Source: Fragilaria crotonensis (taxonomy: Eukaryota; Bacillariophyta; Fragilariophyceae; Fragilariales; Fragilariaceae). Taken from it: a DNA stretch of 58,618 nucleotides. How positions within the stretch are numbered: the first letter of the stretch is position 1; each line of letters starts with the position of its first letter. The stretch lies in assembly GCA_022925895.1 (NCBI GenBank), contig JAKSYS010000384.1:1-58618 (forward strand), written 5' to 3'. The notes under the pieces were generated by a model. It was not told the DNA's origin. It saw only the letters and a program-made list of their open reading frames with translations, and did no database searches. This document shows, piece after piece, positions 1 to 10,224 of the stretch. The translations under genes and the position numbers were made by a program.

Positions 1-308
1 GATGTAGACACATACGAGAACGGCGGTAGAGCGATAATCCCGGAACCTCCTGGTCGAAGCCCGACGGCCGCATGTCCGCACGCATCTTCGGCGTGGAAGT
101 TTCTTGGACAACGTCGCTGGTTGCTCGAATGCTGATGAGACCAGTGTGGTACCAGGTACAAGTACGACTACACAGTTACTCATCTTCCTCCGAACGTGTG
201 TGCAAAAGTATAGAATCACATTATAACTTATCTCAACCATCCGTCATTTCAGACAAATCTTGATCATCGCCTCATTCTGGTTCGCTTAAAGAAGTCTCCG
301 CCTTAATC
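1..308. other. Left-edge intergenic and 5' flank
   Basis: No gene is supported here. A 63-codon open frame at 72-263 has no recognisable product. The last part is presumably the promoter and 5' UTR of the isopropylmalate synthase gene that starts at 309. Confidence 0.5.
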
Positions 309-2261
309 ATGAAGCTCCTTTGGTCAACAGCAATCGCCGCCGCCCTCTTGGCATCGTCGGCATCAGCCTTCAGCGCCAGGAGCGCATCTGGCGTTTCCAA
401 GGCTGCTGCCTTTCCGTCACGAAAGAAGATCACCCTGCATCAATCATCACCTAACGGCGACAACGGATTGTACGATGGTCTGTACGTTCGTAGACCCCGT
501 CCCGAGTACATTCCAGGTCACATTCCGGACCCTGATTACGTTCGAATCTTCGACACTACTTTGAGAGACGGCGAACAGTCCCCCGGTGCGACCCTCACAT
601 CGGTCGAAAAGCTAGAAATTGCTCGCATGCTTGCCAAGTTGGGAGTTGACATCATTGAGGCCGGCTTTCCAATCGCCAGTCCCGACGACTTTAATGCCGT
701 CAAGCAGATTGCTGACATTGTCGGCAATGAAGTCTTTGAGGACGGCTACGTTCCCGTCGTGGCAGGCTTGTCGCGAGCCAATCCCAAGGACATTGAACGC
801 GCGTGGAACGCTGTCAAGGGAGCTCAACGGCCTCGCGTACACACTTTCATTGCAACATCCAAAATTCACATGGAATCAAAGTTGAACAAGACTCCAGATG
901 AAGTTGTGGAGATTGCCGTTGAAGCAGTCAAGTTTGCCAAGTCGTTGGGTTGTGATGATATTGAGTTCTCTCCTGAAGATGCGGGCCGATCGGATCCAGA
1001 ATTCTTGTATCGAATTCTTGGAGCGGTTATTGAGGCTGGTGCCACCACCCTTAACATTCCTGACACTACCGGGTGGAACATGCCTTGGGAGTTTGGTTCT
1101 CTCATCAAGATGCTGAGAGAAAATGTTAAGGGCGCGGACAAGGTTGTGTTCAGTACTCACTGCCAAAATGATTTGGGTCTGGCGACAGCTAACTCCTTGG
1201 CAGGTGCTCTCAATGGGGCAAGACAGTTGGAGTGCACAATCAACGGTATCGGCGAGCGCGCCGGAAATGCCTCTCTAGAAGAGATTGTCATGAGCTTAGC
1301 GATGCGAGGCGAAACACAGTTCCAGGGAGGTCCTGGGTCTGGAAGGTTGTACACTGCTATCAATCCGGTTCACATTACGCCAACGTCCAAGATGGTGGCG
1401 GAGTACACTGGGATGATGGTCCAACCCCACAAAGCAATTGTTGGAGCAAATGCGTTCCAACACGAATCTGGTATTCATCAGGACGGTATGATCAAGAATA
1501 AGGCCACATACGAAATCATGACTCCGGAATCAATTGGTTTGATGAGAGGTGATGCACAGAGTGGTGCTGGCATTGTCCTCGGTAAGCATTCCGGCCGAAA
1601 TGCTGTCGGAACACGCCTTCGGGAAGTGGGTTACGATTTGGACTCGGACAAGTTGAACGCTATCTTTGCGCGCTTCAAACAAGTCGCAGAGCGGAAAAAG
1701 GGTGGTTTGGAAGATGAGGACTTGGAAGCTCTGGTCTTGGACCAAGCCGGCATGGGTAACAGTTTGTGGGAAGTAACTGGACTTCAAGTCTCTACTGGGA
1801 TGTCTGGCATCCCAACGGCCATGGTCAAGATGCGAGGACCAGACTTTGTGGAGCGCTTTGTAGCTGCCACTGGAACTGGGCCAGTCGATGCTGTCTATAA
1901 GGCCATCGACCAAATCATGGGCGTCGGCATCAACCTCGAGACTTATTCCTTGAATTCCGTCAACGAAGGCATCGAAGCTCTCGCCACGACTCGAGTTACC
2001 ATTAGCCCCAAAGCGGACGGACCCAACGATGCGTACTCTACCCATTCCCAGACTGGAATATCCAAGGATCGCAAGTTCTCCGGGGCTGGAAGTGACACAG
2101 ATATCATTGTGAGTTCTGCTCGCGCCTACGTCTCTGCCATCAATAAGTTGCTCTCGTGGAGCATGCGACGAAACATGAATGCCATTGAGAATGAAAGAGA
2201 TTTTGATCAATCTTCTGATGCGGTGTTAGTTGTTGGTGAAAGTCCAACGGCAGTAGTCTAA
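309..2261 (+). CDS. 2-isopropylmalate synthase, plastid-targeted
   Basis: A 650-residue protein of the LeuA/IPMS family. It condenses acetyl-CoA with 2-oxoisovalerate in the first committed step of leucine synthesis. The catalytic HMGL-like domain starts near residue 78 with [13 protein letters not shown], whose Asp82 is a metal ligand. [11 protein letters not shown] lies near 282 and HESGIHQDG near 385. The C-terminal third matches the regulatory LeuA dimer domain in position and length. The N-terminus is a classic signal peptide ending in SASAFSARS; the A|F step is the diatom plastid-import motif, followed by a basic, Ser-rich transit stretch. This supports import into the plastid stroma. 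The ATG at 309 is the first in frame and keeps the whole signal peptide. No intron is needed. Close paralogues such as citramalate synthase are less likely given the length and the C-terminal domain. Confidence 0.93.
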   Translation: MKLLWSTAIAAALLASSASAFSARSASGVSKAAAFPSRKKITLHQSSPNGDNGLYDGLYVRRPRPEYIPGHIPDPDYVRIFDTTLRDGEQSPGATLTSVEKLEIARMLAKLGVDIIEAGFPIASPDDFNAVKQIADIVGNEVFEDGYVPVVAGLSRANPKDIERAWNAVKGAQRPRVHTFIATSKIHMESKLNKTPDEVVEIAVEAVKFAKSLGCDDIEFSPEDAGRSDPEFLYRILGAVIEAGATTLNIPDTTGWNMPWEFGSLIKMLRENVKGADKVVFSTHCQNDLGLATANSLAGALNGARQLECTINGIGERAGNASLEEIVMSLAMRGETQFQGGPGSGRLYTAINPVHITPTSKMVAEYTGMMVQPHKAIVGANAFQHESGIHQDGMIKNKATYEIMTPESIGLMRGDAQSGAGIVLGKHSGRNAVGTRLREVGYDLDSDKLNAIFARFKQVAERKKGGLEDEDLEALVLDQAGMGNSLWEVTGLQVSTGMSGIPTAMVKMRGPDFVERFVAATGTGPVDAVYKAIDQIMGVGINLETYSLNSVNEGIEALATTRVTISPKADGPNDAYSTHSQTGISKDRKFSGAGSDTDIIVSSARAYVSAINKLLSWSMRRNMNAIENERDFDQSSDAVLVVGESPTAVV

Positions 2262-2670
2262 AGGATATACTAGATACTACTTATATAGTGGACCTTGCAT
2301 TGAAGAAACAACATTGCATTCAATTGCACCTGTTCCAATGTGTGTTTCCGCACGTCGTGACTTCTACAGGTCGACGTGTGGCTACATGGGATGTTACTCT
2401 TTGCTCTATGGATTCTTACGCACTGGCGGATAACTTCCAAGACTGTCGAACAAAACCAACACCAAAATATGATGATTCGTTTCTTGGGGTTTCGTGCGGT
2501 GTTGGACTTGCTTTTGGTCCAGGAGAATACGAGGGATGAAAGAGGAACCGCCCACCAAATCGCTTAAGGCCTCCCAATGGGGATCGATGAAGAGCTTCCT
2601 ACATTGTTGCAAGTGCTGAGTCAGTTGGGATAGCGGAGTACTTCCAAAACAACTTATCCGATCAGAGCAC
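2262..2670. other. Convergent 3' intergenic region
   Basis: This gap between two convergent genes should hold both 3' UTRs. Short open frames at 2288-2567 carry no recognisable motif. No repeat or RNA gene is visible. Confidence 0.5.
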
Positions 2671-3900
2671 TTAGACCGTGACTTCGAGGATCGATATAAC
2701 ACCTCGAAGTGGAATAAAAGTCGGTTGTGACACGTAACCAGCGGCGCTCAACAATGCTTTGAAATCGCCCAGTGTCCGATCTTTGGCACCATATTCGCTG
2801 CATGCCAGCATACTGACGCTGGCCAAGGATTTTTCTGTTTCGAACGAATTGGTTTCCATTATTCTCTCTGCTATCACCACCTTGGCACCCGACTTTGCAA
2901 CGGCCTTGACTTTTTCTAGAATGACAAGGCTGTTTTCATCATCGAATTCGCTGAGCACATGCTTCAACAGGAATACGTCACAATCAGCCAGTAGTTTGGG
3001 CAGGGTAGGAGCAAAGAAGTATCCACCCAAAAAAGTGGCGCGCTGTGACAGATTATGTTCCTTGAAGAGCAGCACAGCATTCAGGCTTAAATAAGTCTTG
3101 TCCACGACGATGCCAGTCATATTCGGGTAATGTTCAAGTATAGACACCAGTGTGTCTCCCACACCGCCCCCAATATCACAAAAGACAGCGTCAAGTTTGG
3201 GTGGTTTCCAGTCACCTAGAATAGCACCCGCCTCGATCTCGCGGTTTGTCGATTGAGCTTGACGCATGAGATCTGCTTTATCGCGGTAAGTCTCAAACCA
3301 CATGACAAATCCGACATCAAAAGCTTCTTCCCACCCTGATTTTCCTGTTTTTGCAGATTGTGTGGATGCTGCGCGCCACGCATCGCGCGTCTCTTCGTTG
3401 AGAAAAAGCGCAACGTTTCGCAAAGTATCCTTGTGGTTACTCTGCAGGAAGGCTCCTGACGCAGTCAGTGCAATGACTCCATTTCCATCAATGGTAAACA
3501 AACCGAGCTGACTTCCAGCTTTTAAATATTGACACACAACATGCGTTTTCAGCTCGAGAGATGTTGCCACATCGTGGCAGGACTTCGAACCATCGATGAC
3601 ATCAATGATTTCATGATGAACCAGCATGTACACCACCTCACTCTTATGATAGGACGTTGCTAAATCCATGACGAGCTGCTTCGGGTCCGTCGTGGCTCGG
3701 AGCCCCGTTTGGAAGAATTCATGAAGCAGCTTCCGGGGAGAAAAGACGATCCATGGCGGGAGTGACTTGGTTGGACTGTTGTCTGGCACAATCGGCAAAT
3801 TGACACCTGGCGGAAGCGAGGCGATAAAGAAACCAACTACTATGGCAACGGTCGCAATAAAAATTGGCACCAGACAATTCACTGGCGAATTCGTCGTCAT
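2671..3900 (-). CDS. SAM-dependent O-methyltransferase, membrane-anchored
   Basis: A 409-residue protein of the plant caffeate/ASMT-type O-methyltransferase family. It should transfer a methyl group from S-adenosylmethionine to a hydroxyl on a small molecule; the substrate cannot be read from sequence. The SAM-binding motif DIGGGVGDTLVSILEHYP lies near residues 242-259. A winged-helix dimerisation domain precedes it (about 75-150), and KHVLSEFDDENSL fits the acid/base region. A hydrophobic segment at about residues 10-29 is probably a signal anchor, which is unusual for this usually soluble family. The start is the ATG at 3900; an out-of-frame ATG just upstream at 3910 opens a 63-codon frame that overlaps the gene. 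The gene converges on the isopropylmalate synthase gene. Confidence 0.85.
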   Translation of the reverse strand: MTTNSPVNCLVPIFIATVAIVVGFFIASLPPGVNLPIVPDNSPTKSLPPWIVFSPRKLLHEFFQTGLRATTDPKQLVMDLATSYHKSEVVYMLVHHEIIDVIDGSKSCHDVATSLELKTHVVCQYLKAGSQLGLFTIDGNGVIALTASGAFLQSNHKDTLRNVALFLNEETRDAWRAASTQSAKTGKSGWEEAFDVGFVMWFETYRDKADLMRQAQSTNREIEAGAILGDWKPPKLDAVFCDIGGGVGDTLVSILEHYPNMTGIVVDKTYLSLNAVLLFKEHNLSQRATFLGGYFFAPTLPKLLADCDVFLLKHVLSEFDDENSLVILEKVKAVAKSGAKVVIAERIMETNSFETEKSLASVSMLACSEYGAKDRTLGDFKALLSAAGYVSQPTFIPLRGVISILEVTV

Positions 3901-4869
3901 CACGTTCCATTATGTTGCTAGTTGCTATCCCATTGACGACCAGCCTTCACGCATCGGCGGTCTAGAGATTGCTATTACGTGTGACGTACTCGGAGTACAG
4001 TTTCGTGTTAATTATGGAGTGGCGAGCGGCGAGTGGCGACTACCGGGCTACCGGGTAGTGTCATACTCGTACTGTGTACTCCGCGAACATACTGCATTAC
4101 AAGGTATACAGGAGTACGCAGGTCCAACAGAAGTGTACTGAAATGTTTGCTTGTCTGTTGGTTGCGTGTTGTGTTGAGCGTTGCTGGTTGCTGAGTAGTA
4201 CGACGTACAGTACAAGTACTCTCTAGTACATGGTACTGTAGCTGAGCACTCCATATGATGATTCTACTACACTTGGTACCGTAGGACACTATGGCATGAT
4301 ATGATCCTTTTTTACCATACATGTATGACATAGCTAGTACAGTACCTGGTACAGAATGTGTCTACGAGTTACGAGTGCCTTGTAAAGTAGTGAAAAATGT
4401 GGTACGGTATGGTTGTACGCAGTATTCTTTGTTCATTTTTTTATGTGAACATTCGCGTTTTGATTTTTCTGAGAATAGTAGAGAAGTACTGTACATTGAA
4501 TAAGAAGGACACGTATGTCATAAGTTGCACACGGAGTACAAAGCACCGAGTTGCAATCCGAGTAAACAAATGCGGTTAAATAGTACTGTAGAAAAACCAC
4601 AAACAGCGTTGGCGGGGTATGCGTACACGATACACGCGCTTAAGTATACCGCCAAAACCCGTTATTAAAGGGTTTCTGAATTCTTCTTTTTAATGATGTA
4701 TCACTGTTCGGCGACGTGTTACATTAGTGCCTCGAGCATCGAGTTCACAGAGACCACCGCTGCGCACATACCAGCAGAACACCAGAACGAAGAACAAAAG
4801 CATGAGCCGGAAGTCCGTCTGGAGCTGTGAATTCTCAAATCAGAGGTGGTCTACACTGATGCATACAAC
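3901..4869. other. GTAC-rich intergenic region
   Basis: A gap of nearly 1 kb between divergent genes. From about 3985 to 4630 the tetranucleotide GTAC occurs more than 20 times, often as AGTACT, GGTACC or TGTACA, where two or three would be expected by chance. Short open frames have no recognisable product. Confidence 0.6.
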
Positions 4870-5946
4870 ATGGTGAAAACTAAGAGAATTAGACTCGCCG
4901 GTCCCTCGCGTTACGTAGCTTACTGCTGCTGTTGTCGAAATAGTGAGGACGAGCTCAAGAATACTGGACGAATATTGACCAACTGCCCTCATTGCGAAAC
5001 CGCCAAATTCTGCACCTCATGTCGCGAAAGAAGCTTCACGACTGCTCACTATTGTCGCGAGATCAGTGCCAAACAGGAGAAACTACAGTCGCTAGAAGCG
5101 TCCTATGTTCGGGCCCAGCGTCCCAGTGACGTCCCAGCTGCTCCTCGGGAAACTCTTCACTTGCAGGATGAACTGCTCTGGTGTGCCGCCCAGGTTGGAA
5201 ATTGTTTAGTTGAAATGGCGTATACCATGTTTCCAACAACGCAAGAAGGAGCCTTTCTATATGATCAGGCGCTTCAGATTTATCAAGGCACAGTACGGCA
5301 ACAGGGTCTGGCAGTGAATCGACGCAAGGCGATTGAATCTCAAATACTGCTTCTCCTCGTACTGTTGGATCGCGATGACCAGGTGATGAGACTCATTACG
5401 AACATCAAGACCGCGGATCGGTATGAATTGCTTCGTCAGGACGAAGTTCGAGAGTTGGCCATGGATAGCGGCACCCTGCCCTTCATTCTCTTTTGCCTCA
5501 AGGCCAAGATTATCGGTCTGTCGCGAACGATGAAACCCAAGTTGCATAAATTCCTCTTGACATCGGGCCAAATGGTAGACGAAGCCAGGTATGAACTTGC
5601 CGATTTTCTGTACGGCTACAGTCAACCTCAAGTGAGGAACCAGGCGTCACAGATTGCAATGGTAGGACCAGCCTTACTGTTGGAACGACCTGACGGGATA
5701 CCAATGTTAGTTGCGCTCCTTAATGAAATGGAAAAGTTTGAGAAGGCAGATTGGCATATCTTGTTTCGTAATGAAGTGCCGGCTGTCTTTTGGTCAGTGT
5801 TTCGACACTTTGTCTTGGATAATCCTGAAATTCAGAGCTCGTTGAAGTTCTTGGCAGAAATTCTGGAAAACCACAACTCAACCGAAATAGTATTTGGTGT
5901 CGAAGACACGACCAGCAAGTGGTTGCAAGAAGTGATGACGCTCTAA
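4870..5946 (+). CDS. MYND-like zinc-finger protein with helical repeat body
   Basis: A 358-residue protein of unknown function. Near the N-terminus it has a cysteine/histidine cluster with the spacing of a MYND-type zinc finger: C19-x2-C22, C39-x2-C42, C48-x2-C51, then H60 and C62. MYND fingers bind short proline-containing peptides and often sit in transcriptional or signalling adaptors. The rest is predominantly helical, with stretches resembling degenerate TPR or HEAT repeats (residues about 100-340), but no enzyme motif such as SET is visible. The start is the ATG at 4870. It is a single exon, convergent with the DHHC gene, with only 30 bp between the two stop codons. Confidence 0.65.
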   Translation: MVKTKRIRLAGPSRYVAYCCCCRNSEDELKNTGRILTNCPHCETAKFCTSCRERSFTTAHYCREISAKQEKLQSLEASYVRAQRPSDVPAAPRETLHLQDELLWCAAQVGNCLVEMAYTMFPTTQEGAFLYDQALQIYQGTVRQQGLAVNRRKAIESQILLLLVLLDRDDQVMRLITNIKTADRYELLRQDEVRELAMDSGTLPFILFCLKAKIIGLSRTMKPKLHKFLLTSGQMVDEARYELADFLYGYSQPQVRNQASQIAMVGPALLLERPDGIPMLVALLNEMEKFEKADWHILFRNEVPAVFWSVFRHFVLDNPEIQSSLKFLAEILENHNSTEIVFGVEDTTSKWLQEVMTL

Positions 5947-5976
5947 ACGAGACCACTTAGCTGTCTTCCCTAATGT

Positions 5977-7347
5977 TTACACTGACGTATACTGAGAAAT
6001 GACTGACGGCGGGTAGCCTTGACTCGGATTTTCATTCATTTGCTCTCGTAATAGGCGTTGTGGCGTCGAGTAGCCAAGCACTCGATCGTAGTCATCAAAC
6101 AAAGGGTCCACGGGTAGCCACCACATCCAAAAGGGTCCGATGCCAAAAATATCAGTCAAAGGAATAGGTTCTTCATCAGAAATGTGCATTGTATTTGTCG
6201 CCTTCTTCTTGAGACGGTCGATGGTGCCGATTCCAGTCATAATACCGTAGGCAACGTTCATGAGCATGGACGATGTAAAGAGAAAGGTCCCGATACCAAG
6301 ACCAGTCATGAATCGCACGAGCTGTAACAAGACTGGGGTAAAAGTGCACGCTTCGGAAGAGCAGAAAAAGTAGTTCCAACCCAACAGAGACAGCGAAAAG
6401 ACGGAGCAAGCCCAGGTGTAGATCAAAAACAAAATGAAATGTTTCATATTGGCAGCACCGATGCAATTGTTCATCCACGGACAATGATGATCCATTCTGG
6501 AAATGCATCTATTACAAATTCGACAGTGATGAGTAAATGGAGGTTTGAATGTTTGACACTGGGAACACATGTTTAGCTTTTCGCGCCGTCGCTGTTCCTC
6601 TGTCGGCACAGCAGATGCTGGAATGGTGCCAGGATCTGATAAAGTCGTTTTGGCGTGGCTTGCCAGAGAGAGTGCGACGAGGACACCGTAGAGCATACTC
6701 AGAAAGACGGGAATTCCACCGGTGCGAGCTAAAAAAGTGACGGTCAACGCGGAGTATATCATGAGTACCCAAACGAGCATTGCCATTATGGTTCCTGCTT
6801 GATCACTCGTGTTCATCCATATTCCATGTTCTTCCGACGTGCCTAGTCGACAACTCCATGGTGCATCATTGAAATCGTCTTGATAGTAGCCTTCCTCGTC
6901 TAATGCTTGATTCGAACACCCGCAAAATCTCCAACATTGAGACCCGCTGCTCAGAATTTGTTTGTGAACGGGGAGTTTCTTTTTCGGTTCCGGTGACGTC
7001 GACGGAAAGGATTCCAATGTAACCTTGGGAGAATCAGCAAACTACCACATGAACCAAAACGATGAAATGGAGTGTGCGAACAAGTGAGAAAACGTGACAA
7101 GAATTACGCCGGGCAACCTCCTTGGGCCTTCTTCACTTACTGGGTCGTCTCGATACGGAACATCCCCAGTCAACCGTCGCTGTCGAGCACCCATCAAAGG
7201 AGCACGATCGTCATCGTCGCCCATGGCATAGTTGGAACGATGATGCATCATTGTCCTTCGATCCGTTTCTATACATCCACCGAAGCAAAGTCCGAGTAGG
7301 CTCGTAGGTTCTCCTAAATTCAGTTTACAGCCTCGGCATTGCTCCAT
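5977..7347 (-). CDS. DHHC-type protein S-palmitoyltransferase
   Basis: An integral membrane enzyme that attaches palmitate to cysteines of target proteins. The second exon encodes the cysteine-rich domain, starting CSQCQTFKPP and continuing to DHHCPWMNNCIG; the catalytic DHHC tetrad is near residue 177 of that exon. Two TM helices lie before it and two after, the standard four-TM topology. A 5' exon at 7347-7141 starts with ATG and ends at a consensus GTAAGT donor. A TAG acceptor at 7045-7043 would end a 98-nt intron, but the two exons are then one base out of frame. Either a weaker donor near 7118 is used or there is a one-base indel around 7020. The N-terminal junction is therefore unresolved; the enzyme call is firm. 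Confidence 0.85.
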
Positions 7348-7996
7348 GTGCCGCGCCTTCCGCAGTGAACGACTTGAAATTTGAAATTATCCCTTATCCT
7401 TGTTCAGGAATTTCACTATTGAAGAAGCAAAGCAACGTTGGGGGGGAACAGAGAACAGAGAGTGTATGAACATATTATATGAACTAGTAGTGGGTTCCTC
7501 ACAACTGATCGGAGTAGTATGATACATACCACAGGATGCAGGATAGAGGACGCGCAGTACCAGGGTACAGTACCCCAAACCCCAAACTTGTCAATACTCC
7601 GTAGGAACGTAGGAACACACCATTTACATTAGCATACATTTTTTGTTCTACAGTATGCAGTACCCTGGTACCAACTACAAACGGCGGAAGCTACTACATG
7701 ACGTACAGTACACAGTACCCCCAATGTTGTGGTAATCCGCCCCAGTATTGCAGTTCATCGCACGGTATGTTTTACAGTAGCATCTGTGAAGCAACCTGTT
7801 AACAACGAATTCATATGACTATTCCATCCAGTAACTTTGAATACGTACAGTACATTACTACAGTAAGGTAAGACACTGTCGTTTCAACATAAATTACTGT
7901 CGATTTATGTACTGTAGACCTGTAGTACATGTACTCCACGTAACAGTGCAACAGTACCCCAGAGTGGTCATTGGTCATTGGTCATACTCCGTAACA

Positions 7997-8070
<74 letters not shown>

Positions 8071-8488
8071 CGCACCAAGCAAATTTAAAAAGGAGTAGGA
8101 TACGCATACATGTGGAGGTTTGTTTTATGTGTTATGTCATACAAGTTACAAGTACTCTAGCTAGTAGCATGTATACCTGGAACGGAACAAATTTGCATAT
8201 CATAGGACATCCAGATAATTACACACCCCATGTTCATACGCAGGGGACAGTACAGTTCCAGGTGCCAGTAGACGAGTCCATCAGTACGCAGTCGGTTCTG
8301 AACGACATGGAACATGGAACAGAGTGAATCGAAAAGGGCTGCGGGCTGCGGCCTGCGGCACCCTGTCTCACAAATTTCGTTTCATCCAAGAGAGTGTTCA
8401 GGTGGATGTTGCCCATCGCGCTTTCAGACTCAAATAACTCATTATTGCGATCCTTCCTCGCATCGAACGCCGAAAGATTGCTACCGCA
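7348..8488. other. GTAC-rich intergenic region with microsatellite
   Basis: A 1.1-kb gap between divergent genes. Fourteen GTAC tetranucleotides fall between 7557 and 7957, against one or two expected. An (AC)n tract follows at 7998. No coding sequence is supported. Confidence 0.6.
7998..8063. repeat. (AC)33 dinucleotide microsatellite
   Basis: An uninterrupted run of AC dinucleotides over 66 bp, followed to about 8074 by an interrupted tail with G substitutions. The length makes it likely to vary between strains. Confidence 0.97.
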
Positions 8489-9154
8489 ATGCCTTCTGTC
8501 GGCAGCAGTGTGCGGGGACGATTGGGTTGCGTGTACATGGCCTTCTCACTGCTGTCCTCCGCCATTGGACTCCAAGTCCAGAGTTTCATAATATTGACAT
8601 CCCGATCTAATCATCGTGACTCGCTGAACGCTGCCTTTGGAGACTTGGCGGCACCAAATTCGCCGCAATTGGATGGTTCGCTAATTGAATCTGCCCGTGT
8701 CAGACTGTCATGGGAAAACGAAGAAGGCCCGTCGCGTGACATTGATGATGAACCTGCCACTGGGTGGGAATCAGGAGAATTGTGGGAACAGACTCGTCTC
8801 CGCCTCGTCGAGTTGTGGGTCTTGCCACGTGACATGTCAAATGGCGCTGACGATCGATACAGCAAAGCAGCAGAACGATGGGAGATGAAATTGATCGACG
8901 CAGTACCGCAACTCCTCCGACTACAACCTAGTGAAGTGATTGCGTCGGCAAAGGCTGTCTTGAGGGAACGACTTCCGGCGGCCCTTCTCCGCAATGAACC
9001 AGTGTTGTTGAGCTACCCAGCGAGTTATATTGAGGGAAGGCTCGAACATTTATTGGAAAGTATGCCCACGAAAGAAGCGGTAGTGGTGGCATGTCGCAGC
9101 AACGAGGGATTGCTAGTCTCGGCTATTGAGGAATGGACGCAACAGAAAATGTGA
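8489..9154 (+). CDS. Hypothetical protein, possible secretory or plastid signal
   Basis: A 221-residue protein I do not recognise. The first 30 residues hold a basic N-region and a hydrophobic stretch (VYMAFSLLSSAIGLQV) followed by QSFIIL, which could be a signal peptide with a weak ASAF-like site. A second ATG at 8537 would start directly at the hydrophobic stretch and is a reasonable alternative start. The remainder is soluble and mixed in charge, with predicted helices around residues 120-215 (KLIDAVPQLLRLQPSEVIAS and following). No catalytic motif was seen. It is a single exon with coding-like composition, and it is the only plausible gene between two long gaps. Confidence 0.55.
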   Translation: MPSVGSSVRGRLGCVYMAFSLLSSAIGLQVQSFIILTSRSNHRDSLNAAFGDLAAPNSPQLDGSLIESARVRLSWENEEGPSRDIDDEPATGWESGELWEQTRLRLVELWVLPRDMSNGADDRYSKAAERWEMKLIDAVPQLLRLQPSEVIASAKAVLRERLPAALLRNEPVLLSYPASYIEGRLEHLLESMPTKEAVVVACRSNEGLLVSAIEEWTQQKM

Positions 9155-9364
9155 AGATCTGGCCGGATACTATTTATGGCAAAACAAACTAGTTTTGCTA
9201 TTGGCTTTGAGAATAAATCGTCATTCCGTGTTTACTCAAACGTTGCTGTATGAAGATTGTCACAGACTGCAGTTGTGAAACTGCTTTCATGCTTCTTGGT
9301 CACGCCAGGATTCCTCTTTGATCATTGTGACCATGGTAGATTTTCATAGTAGAAATTTCGTTTA

Positions 9365-9667
9365 TTAATGATGCTGTTGCACCGCGGCGGTTTTCATCTT
9401 GTAGAGCGCTAAATATCGCTTGTTCGTCTCGAAACGCTTCACAGCCGTTTCGTAAGCCTCTTTATCAGTCAGGAGTATTCCCAATAATTCTGGAAGCATG
9501 GTGTCGGTCACCTTGATTCGCTGTTGGTCGTCCTCGTCTAAATCCTTCAATAATGTCTTCGCCATCATAACCGCATTTTCAGATTCTTTAAATTTCGCAT
9601 AGCAGTCCTTCACAGCGGTATCTGCTTGGTCTGAGGCTTGCTGCAACTTAATGATTGTATCCTCCAT
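9365..9667 (-). CDS. Small helical (coiled-coil) protein of unknown function
   Basis: A 100-residue, highly charged, almost wholly alpha-helical protein starting at a good ATG (9667). The heptad-like pattern in residues 1-50 and 65-95 suggests a coiled-coil or helical-bundle subunit of a larger complex. No family was recognised with confidence. It resembles small subunits of tethering or trafficking complexes only in a general way, so no function is assigned. Single exon. Confidence 0.5.
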   Translation of the reverse strand: MEDTIIKLQQASDQADTAVKDCYAKFKESENAVMMAKTLLKDLDEDDQQRIKVTDTMLPELLGILLTDKEAYETAVKRFETNKRYLALYKMKTAAVQQHH

Positions 9668-10224
9668 AGGTGTATCTTGTCCTTTGAAAGAATCGGGGCA
9701 TCAATCTGATGAGTGCGTTGGTGGATGGATGGCATGGGATATGGGATATGGGACGTAGCGGTACCTGGTAGGTAAGACCATTTTTTACTGGTACCAGGTA
9801 CTGTATTTTACGCCTCATTTAGTACGGTACCCATAGGTGTATTGTTGCAACGCAGTGCAATAGGCTATATAGCCTATAGCACTTTAGAATGCTACTAGGC
9901 GTTTATGTCTATGCTTCGATTTCCAATTTCCACACTGTACTCTGTTCAAAGGCGCCCTCGAAAAGGTGGGTTCCTCTTCGAATCCATGCGACCAGTGCGT
10001 CGCAAACTGCAAGGTCTAGGTACAAGTTCAAAAGCACTTCCGGCCCACCACAGGCCTGTGAATGCCTATCGTTGCAAATAGCTTAATAGGGACAACATAA
10101 GTCGTCGAGATTCTGTCCAGTTCCTAATAGGCAACGTGGACCACGCATGCCGTCTAGTGCGTTGGTCGAAGCACTGGACGGACGTCATTCTGTGCGACGT
10201 GTTGGTTTATGCGATTGCACCAAA
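9668..10224. other. Intergenic region with GTAC cluster and long palindrome
   Basis: No gene is supported. GTAC occurs about six times in 9760-9830. A near-perfect palindrome sits at 9854-9883 and is listed separately. The open frame at 9889-10086 has no recognisable features. Confidence 0.5.
9854..9883. repeat. 30-bp near-perfect palindrome
   Basis: The core ATAGGCTATATAGCCTAT (9860-9877) is a perfect 18-bp palindrome. It is flanked by AGTGC on the left and GCACT on the right, extending the dyad to 30 bp with a single mismatched pair. It could be a dimeric protein-binding site or a cruciform; the sequence alone does not say which. Confidence 0.8.

Noticed and set aside
72-263. 63-codon open frame at the left edge
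   Set aside because: No motif, atypical composition, and it ends just before the isopropylmalate synthase promoter.
1530-2210. 226-codon minus-strand frame inside the isopropylmalate synthase gene
   Set aside because: It is antisense to well-conserved coding sequence and has no recognisable domain.
7998-8063. (AC)n tract as part of a CRISPR or satellite array
   Set aside because: Simple dinucleotide repeat with no spacer structure.
9930-10010. Possible tRNA (TTCGAATCC-like T-loop string)
   Set aside because: No matching acceptor, D or anticodon arms could be folded around it.
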